64,000 nucleotides of DNA from positions 13,858 through 77,857 of the forward strand of contig JAFAAN010000092.1 in the NCBI GenBank assembly GCA_023426545.1, read 5' to 3'. How positions within the stretch are numbered: the stretch's first letter is position 1; each line of letters opens with the position of its first letter. Below are positions 25,923 to 33,476 of this stretch, piece by piece. This DNA comes from Pseudomonadota bacterium. Its GTDB lineage: Bacteria; Myxococcota; Myxococcia; Myxococcales; Myxococcaceae. The notes below the pieces were generated by a model. It worked only from the letters and a program-made list of their open reading frames with translations, made no database searches and was not told the origin of the DNA. Made by a program: the position numbers and the translations under genes.

Positions 25923-26645
25923 ATGCTCAGTCGCCTTCTTCCGCTCGCACTGCTGCTTTCCGCCCCCGCCGCTGCCCGCGACTTCGCCTACGAGGACGAC
26001 GCGGTGTCCACCTCGCTCGACGGGGTGGGGCGCATCACCATCCAGGGCGGCTGGCGCATCACCCCCAACAAGACGCTCTACGACGGCTGGTACGGCCGCC
26101 AGGCCAACCAGGGCCTGCCGCGCGCGCGTGAGGTGGCCGGCGCGCCCACGGTGGTGGCGTCCTTCGCGTATGCCATCTCCGACCTGCTGGAGGTGGGCAT
26201 CGACCTGTTCGGCACCCGGAGCCGCCTCTACCTCAACGAGCCCGGCCCCGACGGCGAGCCACCTCAGGTCCGGCAGGTGGACACCCTGGGCTACGGCGCG
26301 CTCATCGGCCTGCGCTTCCAGACGGTGATTCCAGAGCTGGGGCCTCATGGGCTCGTGCCCTACGCGGGCCTGCTCACCGGCCCCACGCTCGCCGCGTCGG
26401 AGCGTAAGGGCGAGGCGCTCCAGGAGATCACCACCCAGGCCTGGATGGCCAACGTGGGGGCCACCCTGCGGCTGACGGCCCGGTGGGGCATCACCGCGGA
26501 CTACCGCCTCGCCTTCCTGCGCGGGCCGGTAGGGCCCTCCACCGCGCGCGTGGGCTCGTTCAGCATGGGCGGGAGCTGGCTCTCACTGGGCGTGACGTAC
26601 AGCTTTCCTGCCGAGCCTTCCCGGCCACTCTCTGGCAGTCTGTAG
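25923..26645 (+). CDS. Exported beta-rich hypothetical protein (probable outer-membrane barrel)
   Basis: A 240-aa protein with a signal peptide (MLSRLLPLALLLSAPAAA) followed by alternating beta strands with aromatic girdles and Gly turns (ITIQGGWRITPNK, VASFAYAISDLLEVGIDLFG, GYGALIGLRFQT, MANVGATLRLTARWGITADY, SFSMGGSWLSLGVTYSF). The strand pattern and the final aromatic strand suggest a small outer-membrane beta-barrel of the transporter-like type seen in myxobacteria. ATG 25923 is taken over the adjacent TTG 25920. No specific family or substrate can be named. Confidence 0.68.
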   Translation: MLSRLLPLALLLSAPAAARDFAYEDDAVSTSLDGVGRITIQGGWRITPNKTLYDGWYGRQANQGLPRAREVAGAPTVVASFAYAISDLLEVGIDLFGTRSRLYLNEPGPDGEPPQVRQVDTLGYGALIGLRFQTVIPELGPHGLVPYAGLLTGPTLAASERKGEALQEITTQAWMANVGATLRLTARWGITADYRLAFLRGPVGPSTARVGSFSMGGSWLSLGVTYSFPAEPSRPLSGSL

Positions 26646-26708
26646 GGGAGGCGGGCGAGCCGGATGCGGCCTGCTTCCTTCCGGAAATGCAGGGTCGGAG
26701 CCTTGCTG

Positions 26709-26721
26709 TTCCGCTGCGGAA
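26709..26721. promoter_or_regulatory. Inverted repeat upstream of TPR membrane protein gene
   Basis: TTCCGC-t-GCGGAA is a perfect 13-bp inverted repeat followed by an AT-rich AAATAT patch, about 80-90 bp before the predicted start at 26801. It could be an operator near the promoter. No regulator is known. Confidence 0.3.
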
Positions 26722-26800
26722 AATATCGGCCGCATGGCCGGGAGAACTCCTTACGATGCGTGAATCGGCCGAGATCACCTCTGGGCCCAGGAAGATGTCC

Positions 26801-27745
26801 ATGTCAGACCAGCCGAAGACGGATATGGGGAAGGAGCTCACGGAGCTGCGCCGTGAGATCGTCGAGGCACGCAACCTCGTCATCAAGAGCGACAACCTGC
26901 TCAAGAACCTCCACGCGGAGGTGAAGGCGGTTGGCAAGCGCCACGAAGACTTCCAGAAGCGCCAGTGGCTCTCCTCCGCGGTGGCCTACGTGCTGTTCGC
27001 GGTCATCTCCGTGGGCGCGGCGCTGATGATCAACAGCGCGCGCAGCTCCAGCGCGGCCAGTGAGAAGGAGCGCCTGGAGAAGACGGTCGCGGACCTGACG
27101 GGCCAGCTGGAGAAGCAGCGCGCGGACACCGCGGCGCACCAGGCCGTCCAGCAGGAGGCGAACAAGGTCTACAAGATGATGACCACGCTGCCGGGTGACG
27201 AGCGCCTCAAGGGCATCGACGCGCTGGTGAAGCTGGACACCACCCGGCTGAGCAACCTGGAGCGCCAGGCCCTCAACGACCGCGCCGCCGTGCTGCGCCG
27301 CGAGACGGGGGACGCCGCGTTCGAGCAGGGGAAGATCGCCTTCCGCAAGAACGAGATGAACGCCGTCATCTCCAACCTGGAGCGCTTCCTGGCCATGAAC
27401 CCGCCGGCGGACCAGTCGCTGGAGGCGGCCTTCTACCTGGGCACGGCCTACAACAACACGCGCAAGCACGAGAAGGCGGTGCCGCTGCTGGCGCGCTTCG
27501 TCGAGGGGGACCGCCGGGCGAAGACGCGCGACTACGCCATGCTGCTGCTGGCGCACTCCTACCAGGAGGTGGGCCAGTACGATAAGGCGCTGGAGGTGGC
27601 CCGAGACGCGGCCGGCGCCTACCTCAACAGCCAGTACCAGTCGCAGTTCCGGAGCCGCATCGCCGCGGTGAAGCGGCTGATGAACCCGGAGTCGGGCTCG
27701 GCGCCCGCCGCGCCGGCGCAGGCGGCCAGCGAGGCCGGCCAGTAG
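26801..27745 (+). CDS. Membrane-anchored coiled-coil/TPR protein
   Basis: A 314-aa protein with a cytoplasmic coiled-coil N-terminus (ELTELRREIVEARNLVIKSD), one membrane segment (about 56-77, SSAVAYVLFAVISVGAALMI), a second coiled coil (SEKERLEKTVADLTGQLEKQ) and TPR-like repeats at the C-terminus (about 180-290; AFEQGKIAFRKNEMNAVISN, AAFYLGTAYNNTRKHEKAV). This layout resembles small scaffolding or YbgF-like proteins exposed to the periplasm. Three in-frame starts exist (26756, 26795, 26801); 26801 has the best-spaced AGGAAG. The C-terminal tail is Ala/Pro-rich. Function unknown. Confidence 0.68.
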   Translation: MSDQPKTDMGKELTELRREIVEARNLVIKSDNLLKNLHAEVKAVGKRHEDFQKRQWLSSAVAYVLFAVISVGAALMINSARSSSAASEKERLEKTVADLTGQLEKQRADTAAHQAVQQEANKVYKMMTTLPGDERLKGIDALVKLDTTRLSNLERQALNDRAAVLRRETGDAAFEQGKIAFRKNEMNAVISNLERFLAMNPPADQSLEAAFYLGTAYNNTRKHEKAVPLLARFVEGDRRAKTRDYAMLLLAHSYQEVGQYDKALEVARDAAGAYLNSQYQSQFRSRIAAVKRLMNPESGSAPAAPAQAASEAGQ

Positions 27746-27798
27746 CTCGCCGGGGCTGTTGGCCCGCCAGCGAACGGTGGCCACACGGAAGCGTTGCC

Positions 27799-27835
27799 AC
27801 ACGGGGTCCACGGTCGTAAGACCTGGACCCCGTGT
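27799..27835 (+). terminator. 16-bp hairpin overlapping the next gene's start codon
   Basis: ACACGGGGTCCA (27799-27810) pairs perfectly with TGGACCCCGTGT (27824-27835), and the inner GGTC (27812-27815) with GACC (27820-27823), leaving one unpaired C and a GTAA loop. It could end transcription of the preceding TPR gene (stop 54 nt upstream), though no T-run follows. The GTG start of the following gene (27832-27834) lies inside the 3' arm, so it may also block translation. Confidence 0.6.
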
Positions 27836-28344
27836 CCGCTCCCGACCCCCGGAAAGATCCCCGCTTCCGCCGTTTCCGCGGCGTCGCGTATGGGATCCAC
27901 ATCGCCCTCGCCACGCTGTTCTCGCTGTGGCTCCTCTGGTGTGTCGGTCGCTCCGTGGCGGCGATGACGCCGGGGAAGCTGCCGCCCGCCCCTGTCACCC
28001 TCACGTACCGCGAATGCCTGGACGGCGCGCGGGTGCTGTGGACGGAGCTGGAGGCCGGGCGGGAGAAGCTGGTGAACGTCTCCCCCGCCAAGAGCGTCGA
28101 CCAGGAGTGGATGCGCTTCCGCACCTCCTGGCTGGCGAAGCTGCGCGTTCGGGAGTCCGAGTGCGCGCTCGACTCGCGCGAGCGGGCCTCCCTGCGCGAG
28201 GTGTTCCGTCGGCTGGTGCGGGTGCAGGACCTCTACGCCATCCACGCGGTGCAGTACGCGGGCGAGGTGGGCGGCGCGGTGGACGCCCTGCATGCCGCGC
28301 TGGAGACCGCGGGCCGCAACCCCGGTGCCGGCCGGCTGCCCTGA
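27832..28344 (+). CDS. Hypothetical single-pass membrane protein
   Basis: A 170-aa protein with a basic N-terminus (DPRKDPRFRRFRG), one membrane helix (about 21-45, IHIALATLFSLWLLWCVG) and a mainly helical C-terminal domain with two Cys (ECLDGA, ESECALDSRE). The positive-inside rule places the C-terminal domain outside the cytoplasm. Start GTG 27832 is the only suitable codon before the membrane segment; it has a weak Shine-Dalgarno and lies inside a strong hairpin. No family recognised. It is convergent with the lipoprotein pair, with just 3 bp between stop codons. Confidence 0.6.
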   Translation: MSAPDPRKDPRFRRFRGVAYGIHIALATLFSLWLLWCVGRSVAAMTPGKLPPAPVTLTYRECLDGARVLWTELEAGREKLVNVSPAKSVDQEWMRFRTSWLAKLRVRESECALDSRERASLREVFRRLVRVQDLYAIHAVQYAGEVGGAVDALHAALETAGRNPGAGRLP

Positions 28345-28347
28345 GCG

Positions 28348-29961
28348 TCAGCGCACCGGCAGCAGCGCGCTGTAGCGGCCCAGGTGGTCCGACACCGTCT
28401 GGGACAGCAGCACCGAGAAGGGCCGCCCCTCCAGGTTCGCCACCCGGTAGAAGCGGACCGAGGCGTACGGCGAGGCATGGCCGGCCTCGCTCACGTGGCC
28501 GCGCACGGTGCGGCCGCGCTGGAGCGGGAAGGTCGCCAGGACCTGCTCGGCGGAGTCGTCGCCCGGCAGCACCGTGACGACGCGGCTGACGCGGGGCAGG
28601 TTCTCCGTGGGGATGAAGTCCATGCGGTAGACGCCCGGGTCCAGCCACAGCCGGAACGCTCCGGAGTCGTCCGTGGTGCCCAGGGACTCGCCGCCCGCGG
28701 GAGGCCGCGGCCAGCCCGGCACCTGGCCCACGGGCTCCGCCAGCACGCGCACGCCCGGCGCCGGCTGGAGGTTGTCCGTCTGGAGGAGGGCGCCCCGGAG
28801 GATGCGCCGCTCCGGGCAGAGGACGTCCGGGAGGACGGCGCCGGTGCGGGGGACGTCCACCGGCTGCACCATCAGCCCGGCGGTGGAGCCGGATGGGGGC
28901 ACCACCACCAGCGACAAGAGGCTGCCCACCGCGGCGGGCAGCGTCCGCGCCGTGAAGTGGCCCTCCGCGTCGGTGGTGCTCAGCGGCCCCTGGAAGCTGC
29001 CGCCGCCGCCCACCTGTCCCCGCAGGGACACCGACGCATTCGCCACCGGCTGGCCGTCCCGCGCCAGGATGCGGCCGGACACCTCCACCGGCTCGCCATA
29101 GTCGCCCAGCTCCAGCGGCGCGGTGAGCGGCTCGCGCGGGTCCACGGTGAACGTCTTCTGCGGCACCCACATGTCGCCCGTGGCCGTCACGCGCAGCAGC
29201 AGGCTGGGCCGCTGCGCGGCCTCCACGGGCAGGGCCAGCGCGAAGCTGCCCGTGGCCCGCGTCACCGGCACGCGCTGGGACAGCGGCGTGAGGTCCGCAT
29301 CCAGGGCCTGGACCTCCAGGCTCGCGTCCACCCGCACCGTACCCTGGCGCACCACCTGCCCCTCCAGCAGCACCACCTGGTTGGGCGAGGGCAGCACCAG
29401 ATGCAGCGGCACGGCGCTCCCAGGCTCCACGGTGGCCTGCCCGCGCACGGGCGGCAGCCGCGGGTCCTCGGGAGAGAGCGTCACCGTGTACGCCCCGGTG
29501 CCCACCGGCAGCGCCCACCGGCCGTTGGTGGGGACGAGGTGCGCGGTGAAGGTGCGCACCACGCCGGGCAGCAGCGCGCTCTCACCGCTGGCGCTCAGGC
29601 GCAGCGGCTCGGAGTAGGGGCGCGTGGACGGGTCGTCCGCACCCGGCATGGATGTGACGCGCACGGTGGTGCCCTGCACCGTGGCGGGGCCGAACAGCGC
29701 CAGGTTCAGCTCCGGCCGGATGGCGTCCACCCGGAAGTCCTGGGCGTGCAGGCCGTCGTGCGGGTTGGGCGTCACCTCCACCACGATGTCGCGGCCCGGG
29801 TCACCGCATCCGTCCGGGAAGCACACCTCGTTGGTGGCGCAGTCCGCGTCCGAGCGGCAGACGAGCTGGCTGGGGTCGGGCGTCTCGTCCAGCAGCGCGC
29901 AGCCGCTGCCGCCCAGCACGGCCAACGCCGTGAGCCACGCGAGCCGCCACCCGGCGCTCAT
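28348..29961 (-). CDS. Lipoprotein with carboxypeptidase-regulatory-like repeats
   Basis: A 537-aa lipoprotein: signal with GGSGC lipobox (Cys21), a short Cys repeat (VCRSDADCATNEVCFPDGC) and then several beta-sandwich segments of carboxypeptidase regulatory-like type (SGRILARDGQPVANASVSLR, EGHFTARTLPAAVGSL, DDSGAFRLWLDPGVYRMDF). These domains are common in secreted bacterial proteins and give structural or binding functions. ATG 29961 overlaps the stop codon of the upstream lipoprotein gene (ATGA, 29958-29961), which indicates coupled translation. The role is unknown, probably at the outer membrane. Confidence 0.78.
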   Translation of the reverse strand: MSAGWRLAWLTALAVLGGSGCALLDETPDPSQLVCRSDADCATNEVCFPDGCGDPGRDIVVEVTPNPHDGLHAQDFRVDAIRPELNLALFGPATVQGTTVRVTSMPGADDPSTRPYSEPLRLSASGESALLPGVVRTFTAHLVPTNGRWALPVGTGAYTVTLSPEDPRLPPVRGQATVEPGSAVPLHLVLPSPNQVVLLEGQVVRQGTVRVDASLEVQALDADLTPLSQRVPVTRATGSFALALPVEAAQRPSLLLRVTATGDMWVPQKTFTVDPREPLTAPLELGDYGEPVEVSGRILARDGQPVANASVSLRGQVGGGGSFQGPLSTTDAEGHFTARTLPAAVGSLLSLVVVPPSGSTAGLMVQPVDVPRTGAVLPDVLCPERRILRGALLQTDNLQPAPGVRVLAEPVGQVPGWPRPPAGGESLGTTDDSGAFRLWLDPGVYRMDFIPTENLPRVSRVVTVLPGDDSAEQVLATFPLQRGRTVRGHVSEAGHASPYASVRFYRVANLEGRPFSVLLSQTVSDHLGRYSALLPVR

Positions 29962-30527
29962 CGGCAGTCCCCCTGGACGGTGTTCACCACCCAGGAGTAG
30001 GTGACGACGAAGCCCGGGTTCTCGACGAGCGTGCCGTCCGGCAACTGCACCGGGCGGGGCCGCACCACGCGGTCCACCAGCTCCGCGTCGCTCACCAGCG
30101 CTTCCACCAGGTGGGGGCCGGGCGTGCCCAGCGGGTTGTTGGCGGACGCCAGGCTGATGAGCAGCGTGCCCCGGTCCGAGCGCCGCGGCTCGCGGGTGTT
30201 GGCCAGCTCGTACTGGCGGTAGGGGCCGCGCGGGTCCTGCGGGTTGTAGTCCACGTACCAGTGGACGACGATGCGGTCGTCCACGTCCGGGTCCTCCACG
30301 GCCACCTCGAAGGCGAGGTCGCAGGACTCCGCGCCGAAGTCCGGGATGAAGCGCTGCTGGGGCGCCACCAGGCTCTCGATGATGCGCGGCGGCCGGTTCA
30401 TGAACTCCGGCACGGTGTCCAGCAGGGTGTCGTCCTGGGGGATGAGGCAGCCGGACGCGGCGCAGCTCGCGGCCACCAGCAGCCACAGCCGTCGCCCCCC
30501 GGAGTCTCGCCGCGTCGTGGCTTCCAT
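29958..30527 (-). CDS. Small lipoprotein of unknown function
   Basis: A 189-aa lipoprotein with a basic signal start and lipobox ASGC (Cys27). The mature part has a beta-rich region with DPDVDDRIVVHWYVDYN, reminiscent of Ig-like or cadherin-type folds that discuss bound metals, but no family is certain. It is translated with the following 537-aa lipoprotein (4-nt overlap) and lies 20 bp after the stop of the FHA-GAF-sigma54 activator gene, so it may be read from the same message. The two lipoproteins probably act together. Confidence 0.68.
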   Translation of the reverse strand: MEATTRRDSGGRRLWLLVAASCAASGCLIPQDDTLLDTVPEFMNRPPRIIESLVAPQQRFIPDFGAESCDLAFEVAVEDPDVDDRIVVHWYVDYNPQDPRGPYRQYELANTREPRRSDRGTLLISLASANNPLGTPGPHLVEALVSDAELVDRVVRPRPVQLPDGTLVENPGFVVTYSWVVNTVQGDCR

Positions 30528-30547
30528 CTTCCTTGCGGGCCGCCCGC

Positions 30548-32440
30548 CTAGAGCAGCTCGTCGCCCTCCTCGGGCGGCAGGGGCCGTCCCGACTTCTCCG
30601 CTTCCAGCTTCTCCAGATGCCGGAAGATGGTCCGCGGGTCCACGCCCAGGTCCTTGGCCGTCTTGGTGCGGTTCCCGTTGTTCCGGGCGAGCACCTCGTT
30701 GATGTAACGCTTCTGGAATTCTTCCTTGGCCTGGAGCAGCGGCATGATGGGCTCCAGGTTCTCCGGTTTGAGGTCCAGGTCGTCCGGGCCCAGCAGGGGC
30801 TTGTCCGCCAGCACCACCGCCTTCTTCAGCCGGTTCTCCAGCTCGCGGATGTTCCCCGGCCAGCCGTACTTGCGCATGGCCACGGTGGCGGAGGGCGTGA
30901 AGCCCCGGGTCTTGGCGCTGAACTCACGGGCATACTTCTGGAGGAAGAAGCGGCCCAGCACCACCACGTCCTCGCCGCGCTCGCGCAGGGGCGGCAGCTT
31001 CAGGGTGACGACGTTGAGGCGGTAGTAGAGGTCCTCACGGAAGGTGTTCTTCTTCACCTCGTCCTCGAGCACCTTGTTGGTGGCGGCCACCACGCGGATG
31101 TCCACCGGCTCGCCGCGGTTGTCTCCCACCTTGTAGACGATCTTCTCCTGGAGCGCGCGGAGCAGCTTCACCTGGAGCTGCAGGGGCATCTCGCCCACCT
31201 CGTCCAGGAAGAGGGTGCCGCCGATGGCCGCCTGGAACTTGCCAGCCTTGGTGGCCACCGCGCCGGTGAAGGCGCCCTTCACGTGGCCGAACAGCTCGCT
31301 CTCCAGCAGGTTCTCCGGGATGGCGCCGCAGTTGATGGTGACGAAGGGGCCCTTGGCGCGCGGCGAGCGCCGGTGGATTTCACGGGCGATGAGCTCCTTG
31401 CCGGTGCCCGTCTCGCCGGTGATGAGCACGGAGATGTCCGTGGGGGCAATCTTGTCGATGCGCTTGTACACGTCGCGCATGCCCTGGCACGCGCCCACGA
31501 TGTCGCCGTAGCGCTGGTCCTCCAGCTTGCGGCGCAGCTCGGTGTTGTCGAGCTTGAGGTCGCTCACCAGCATCGCGTTCTGGAGGATGAGCGACGCCTG
31601 GGCCGCGAAGATGGTGAGCATGTCCGCGCTCTTGGGCTCGAACCGGTTCACCAGCCGGTCGTTGCCCACGTAGATGACGCCGAAGAGGTCCCCCTTCTGC
31701 ATCAGCGGCACGCACAGCACGGAGTGGACGCGCAGGTTGACCACCGACTCGCTCTTGTTGAACTCCGGTGAATCCAGCGCGTCCGCGACGATGAGCGGCT
31801 TCTGCTCTTTGACCACCTTGGCGATGATGGAGTCGGAGAGCTTGTCCTTCTCCACCGCGTCCTCGATGTTCTCCCGGGCCACGTTGCGCGCCACCCGCAC
31901 GCGCGGCTCCCCGTTCTCCATGAGGATGAGGAAGCCCTTGTCGGCGCGCGTCACCTCGATGGCCTCGTCCATGAGGGTTTCGAGGACGCGGTCCAGGTCG
32001 TAGGTCCCCAGCAGCCGCTCGCTGAAGGCGGTGAGCCGGCGCAGCAGCAGCAGCTCGCGGCCGGGCACGCCGGGCAGCTCCGTGGTGTGCGAGTCCGGGT
32101 TGGAGGTGTGCGTCACCTCGCGCGGCGGCGCGGACGCGGGGGGCGGGGTGCGGAAGACCTCGTCCCGGGCGAAGATCAGCTCGGTGTGGCCCACGCGGAC
32201 CACGTCGCCGGTGGAGAGCGCGTGGGCGTCGCGCTTCTTGCCGTTGACGTGGAAGGTGGCGCCCAGGCTGCCGACCTCGTAGCGGGTGCCGTCGAAGGTG
32301 ACGTGCAGGGCGCTGGCGGGGACGGCGGCGTCCTCGAGCTGGATGTCGTTGTCCGAGCCCCGCCCGATGCTGGTGAGGCGCTTGAGCAGGGAGACCGCGC
32401 GGACCTTTCCATCAGGGGTGCGGACGGTGAGGCTGGCCAT
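30548..32440 (-). CDS. FHA-GAF sigma-54-dependent transcriptional activator
   Basis: The 630-aa protein has an N-terminal FHA domain (about 1-95; SIGRGSDNDIQL), a GAF domain (about 140-300; VLCVPLMQKGDLFGVIYV), a sigma-54 AAA+ domain (about 320-560) with GETGTGKE, intact GAFTGA and an R-finger region, and a Fis-type helix-turn-helix (NRTKTAKDLGVDPRTIFRHL). There is no receiver domain, so it should respond to a phosphothreonine ligand through FHA and to a small molecule or partner through GAF. Start 32440 begins MASLTVRTPDGK; a longer frame exists but overlaps the upstream gene. It lies in a minus-strand run with a Ser/Thr kinase two genes upstream, a plausible signal source. Confidence 0.9.
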   Translation of the reverse strand: MASLTVRTPDGKVRAVSLLKRLTSIGRGSDNDIQLEDAAVPASALHVTFDGTRYEVGSLGATFHVNGKKRDAHALSTGDVVRVGHTELIFARDEVFRTPPPASAPPREVTHTSNPDSHTTELPGVPGRELLLLRRLTAFSERLLGTYDLDRVLETLMDEAIEVTRADKGFLILMENGEPRVRVARNVARENIEDAVEKDKLSDSIIAKVVKEQKPLIVADALDSPEFNKSESVVNLRVHSVLCVPLMQKGDLFGVIYVGNDRLVNRFEPKSADMLTIFAAQASLILQNAMLVSDLKLDNTELRRKLEDQRYGDIVGACQGMRDVYKRIDKIAPTDISVLITGETGTGKELIAREIHRRSPRAKGPFVTINCGAIPENLLESELFGHVKGAFTGAVATKAGKFQAAIGGTLFLDEVGEMPLQLQVKLLRALQEKIVYKVGDNRGEPVDIRVVAATNKVLEDEVKKNTFREDLYYRLNVVTLKLPPLRERGEDVVVLGRFFLQKYAREFSAKTRGFTPSATVAMRKYGWPGNIRELENRLKKAVVLADKPLLGPDDLDLKPENLEPIMPLLQAKEEFQKRYINEVLARNNGNRTKTAKDLGVDPRTIFRHLEKLEAEKSGRPLPPEEGDELL

Positions 32441-32468
32441 GGCTTCACGTACCTGGACGGAGTTTCCG

Positions 32469-33476
32469 TCAGAAGGAGAGGGTGAGTCCGGCGCCGAGTC
32501 CGCCGGAGGTCGGGTAGAGGCCCACGCGCGCGTGCGTCCTGGGCTCGGACGCGCGCGCGGGGCTGGGGCGATGGGGGGACTCCGCGGGCTGCTCGGCGCG
32601 GGGCTCCACGGTGCTGCGCACCACCTGGTCCTCATGGTGGAGGAGCGCATCCACCACGCCCACGGCGTAGATGGCGTAGAAGCCGCCGGCCGAGGACAGC
32701 TTGAGCAGCCGCCACGCGTCGCGTTGCCTGGCCCGGTTGGTGGGGATGTAGCGCACGGTGACGGAGGCCCGGCCGTCCGGGTCCAGCACGTTGTCCAGGT
32801 CGATGGTGCGCGTCTCGAACAGGGACTCGTACGCGAAGAAGGAGATGATGCTCGTCACCGCCAGCACGCCCTCGGTGGCGGCGAAGACGATGCCCAGGCT
32901 GGTCCGACCCTGCTGGAACTGGCCGGCGCCGAAGGGGACGAAGTTGACCAGGAAGTTCCGCTTCTCCACCGTGCGCACGGTGACCTGGGAGGCCAGCTCC
33001 TCCGCGCGGCGGCGCTTCACCTCGGCCTCCAGGCGCTCGCGCTCGCGGCGCTCGGCCTCCGCCTTCTCGCGCTCCTGGCGCAGGCGCCGCTCCTGGCGCA
33101 GGAAGTCCAGCTCGGTGTCCATGTCCTCCTTGAGCGTCTCGAAGAAGGCGACGGCGGGGGGCGGGACGACGAAGGGGTCCAGGCTGAAGTCCGGGTCGAG
33201 CCGGAGCAGGGCGCGCAGGTGACGGCGGGCGTCGTCCGTGCGCCCCAGGTTGAAGGCGGCCAGGCCCGCGAGCTTGTGCAGCTCTATCAGGTCGTCCTCG
33301 TCCAGGTTGCCCCGGTCGATGCGCGAGCCCGCGCGGTCCAGCACCTCGGCGTACTTGCCGTACTCGAAGCTGGCGCGCAGCGCCGCGACCTCCGGGTCCC
33401 CGGCGTCCTGGGCGTGCGTGGCGTCCGGAGCGAGCAGCGCCAGCGCGATGAGGAGGAACGGGAGGCAGCGGCTCAT
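32469..33476 (-). CDS. Exported TPR/coiled-coil protein
   Basis: A 335-aa protein with signal peptide (MSRCLPFLLIALALLAPDATHAQ), TPR-like repeats (about 25-100; AALRASFEYGKYAEVLDRAG, HKLAGLAAFNLGRTDDARR), an Arg/Glu-rich coiled coil (about 125-165) and two hydrophobic helices (about 175-205 and 255-275) that may be membrane segments. The start overlaps the stop of pkn4 by 4 nt (ATGA, 33473-33476), so it is translated with the kinase. It could be a membrane partner or reporter of Pkn4. No family is recognised beyond the repeats. Confidence 0.72.
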   Translation of the reverse strand: MSRCLPFLLIALALLAPDATHAQDAGDPEVAALRASFEYGKYAEVLDRAGSRIDRGNLDEDDLIELHKLAGLAAFNLGRTDDARRHLRALLRLDPDFSLDPFVVPPPAVAFFETLKEDMDTELDFLRQERRLRQEREKAEAERRERERLEAEVKRRRAEELASQVTVRTVEKRNFLVNFVPFGAGQFQQGRTSLGIVFAATEGVLAVTSIISFFAYESLFETRTIDLDNVLDPDGRASVTVRYIPTNRARQRDAWRLLKLSSAGGFYAIYAVGVVDALLHHEDQVVRSTVEPRAEQPAESPHRPSPARASEPRTHARVGLYPTSGGLGAGLTLSF

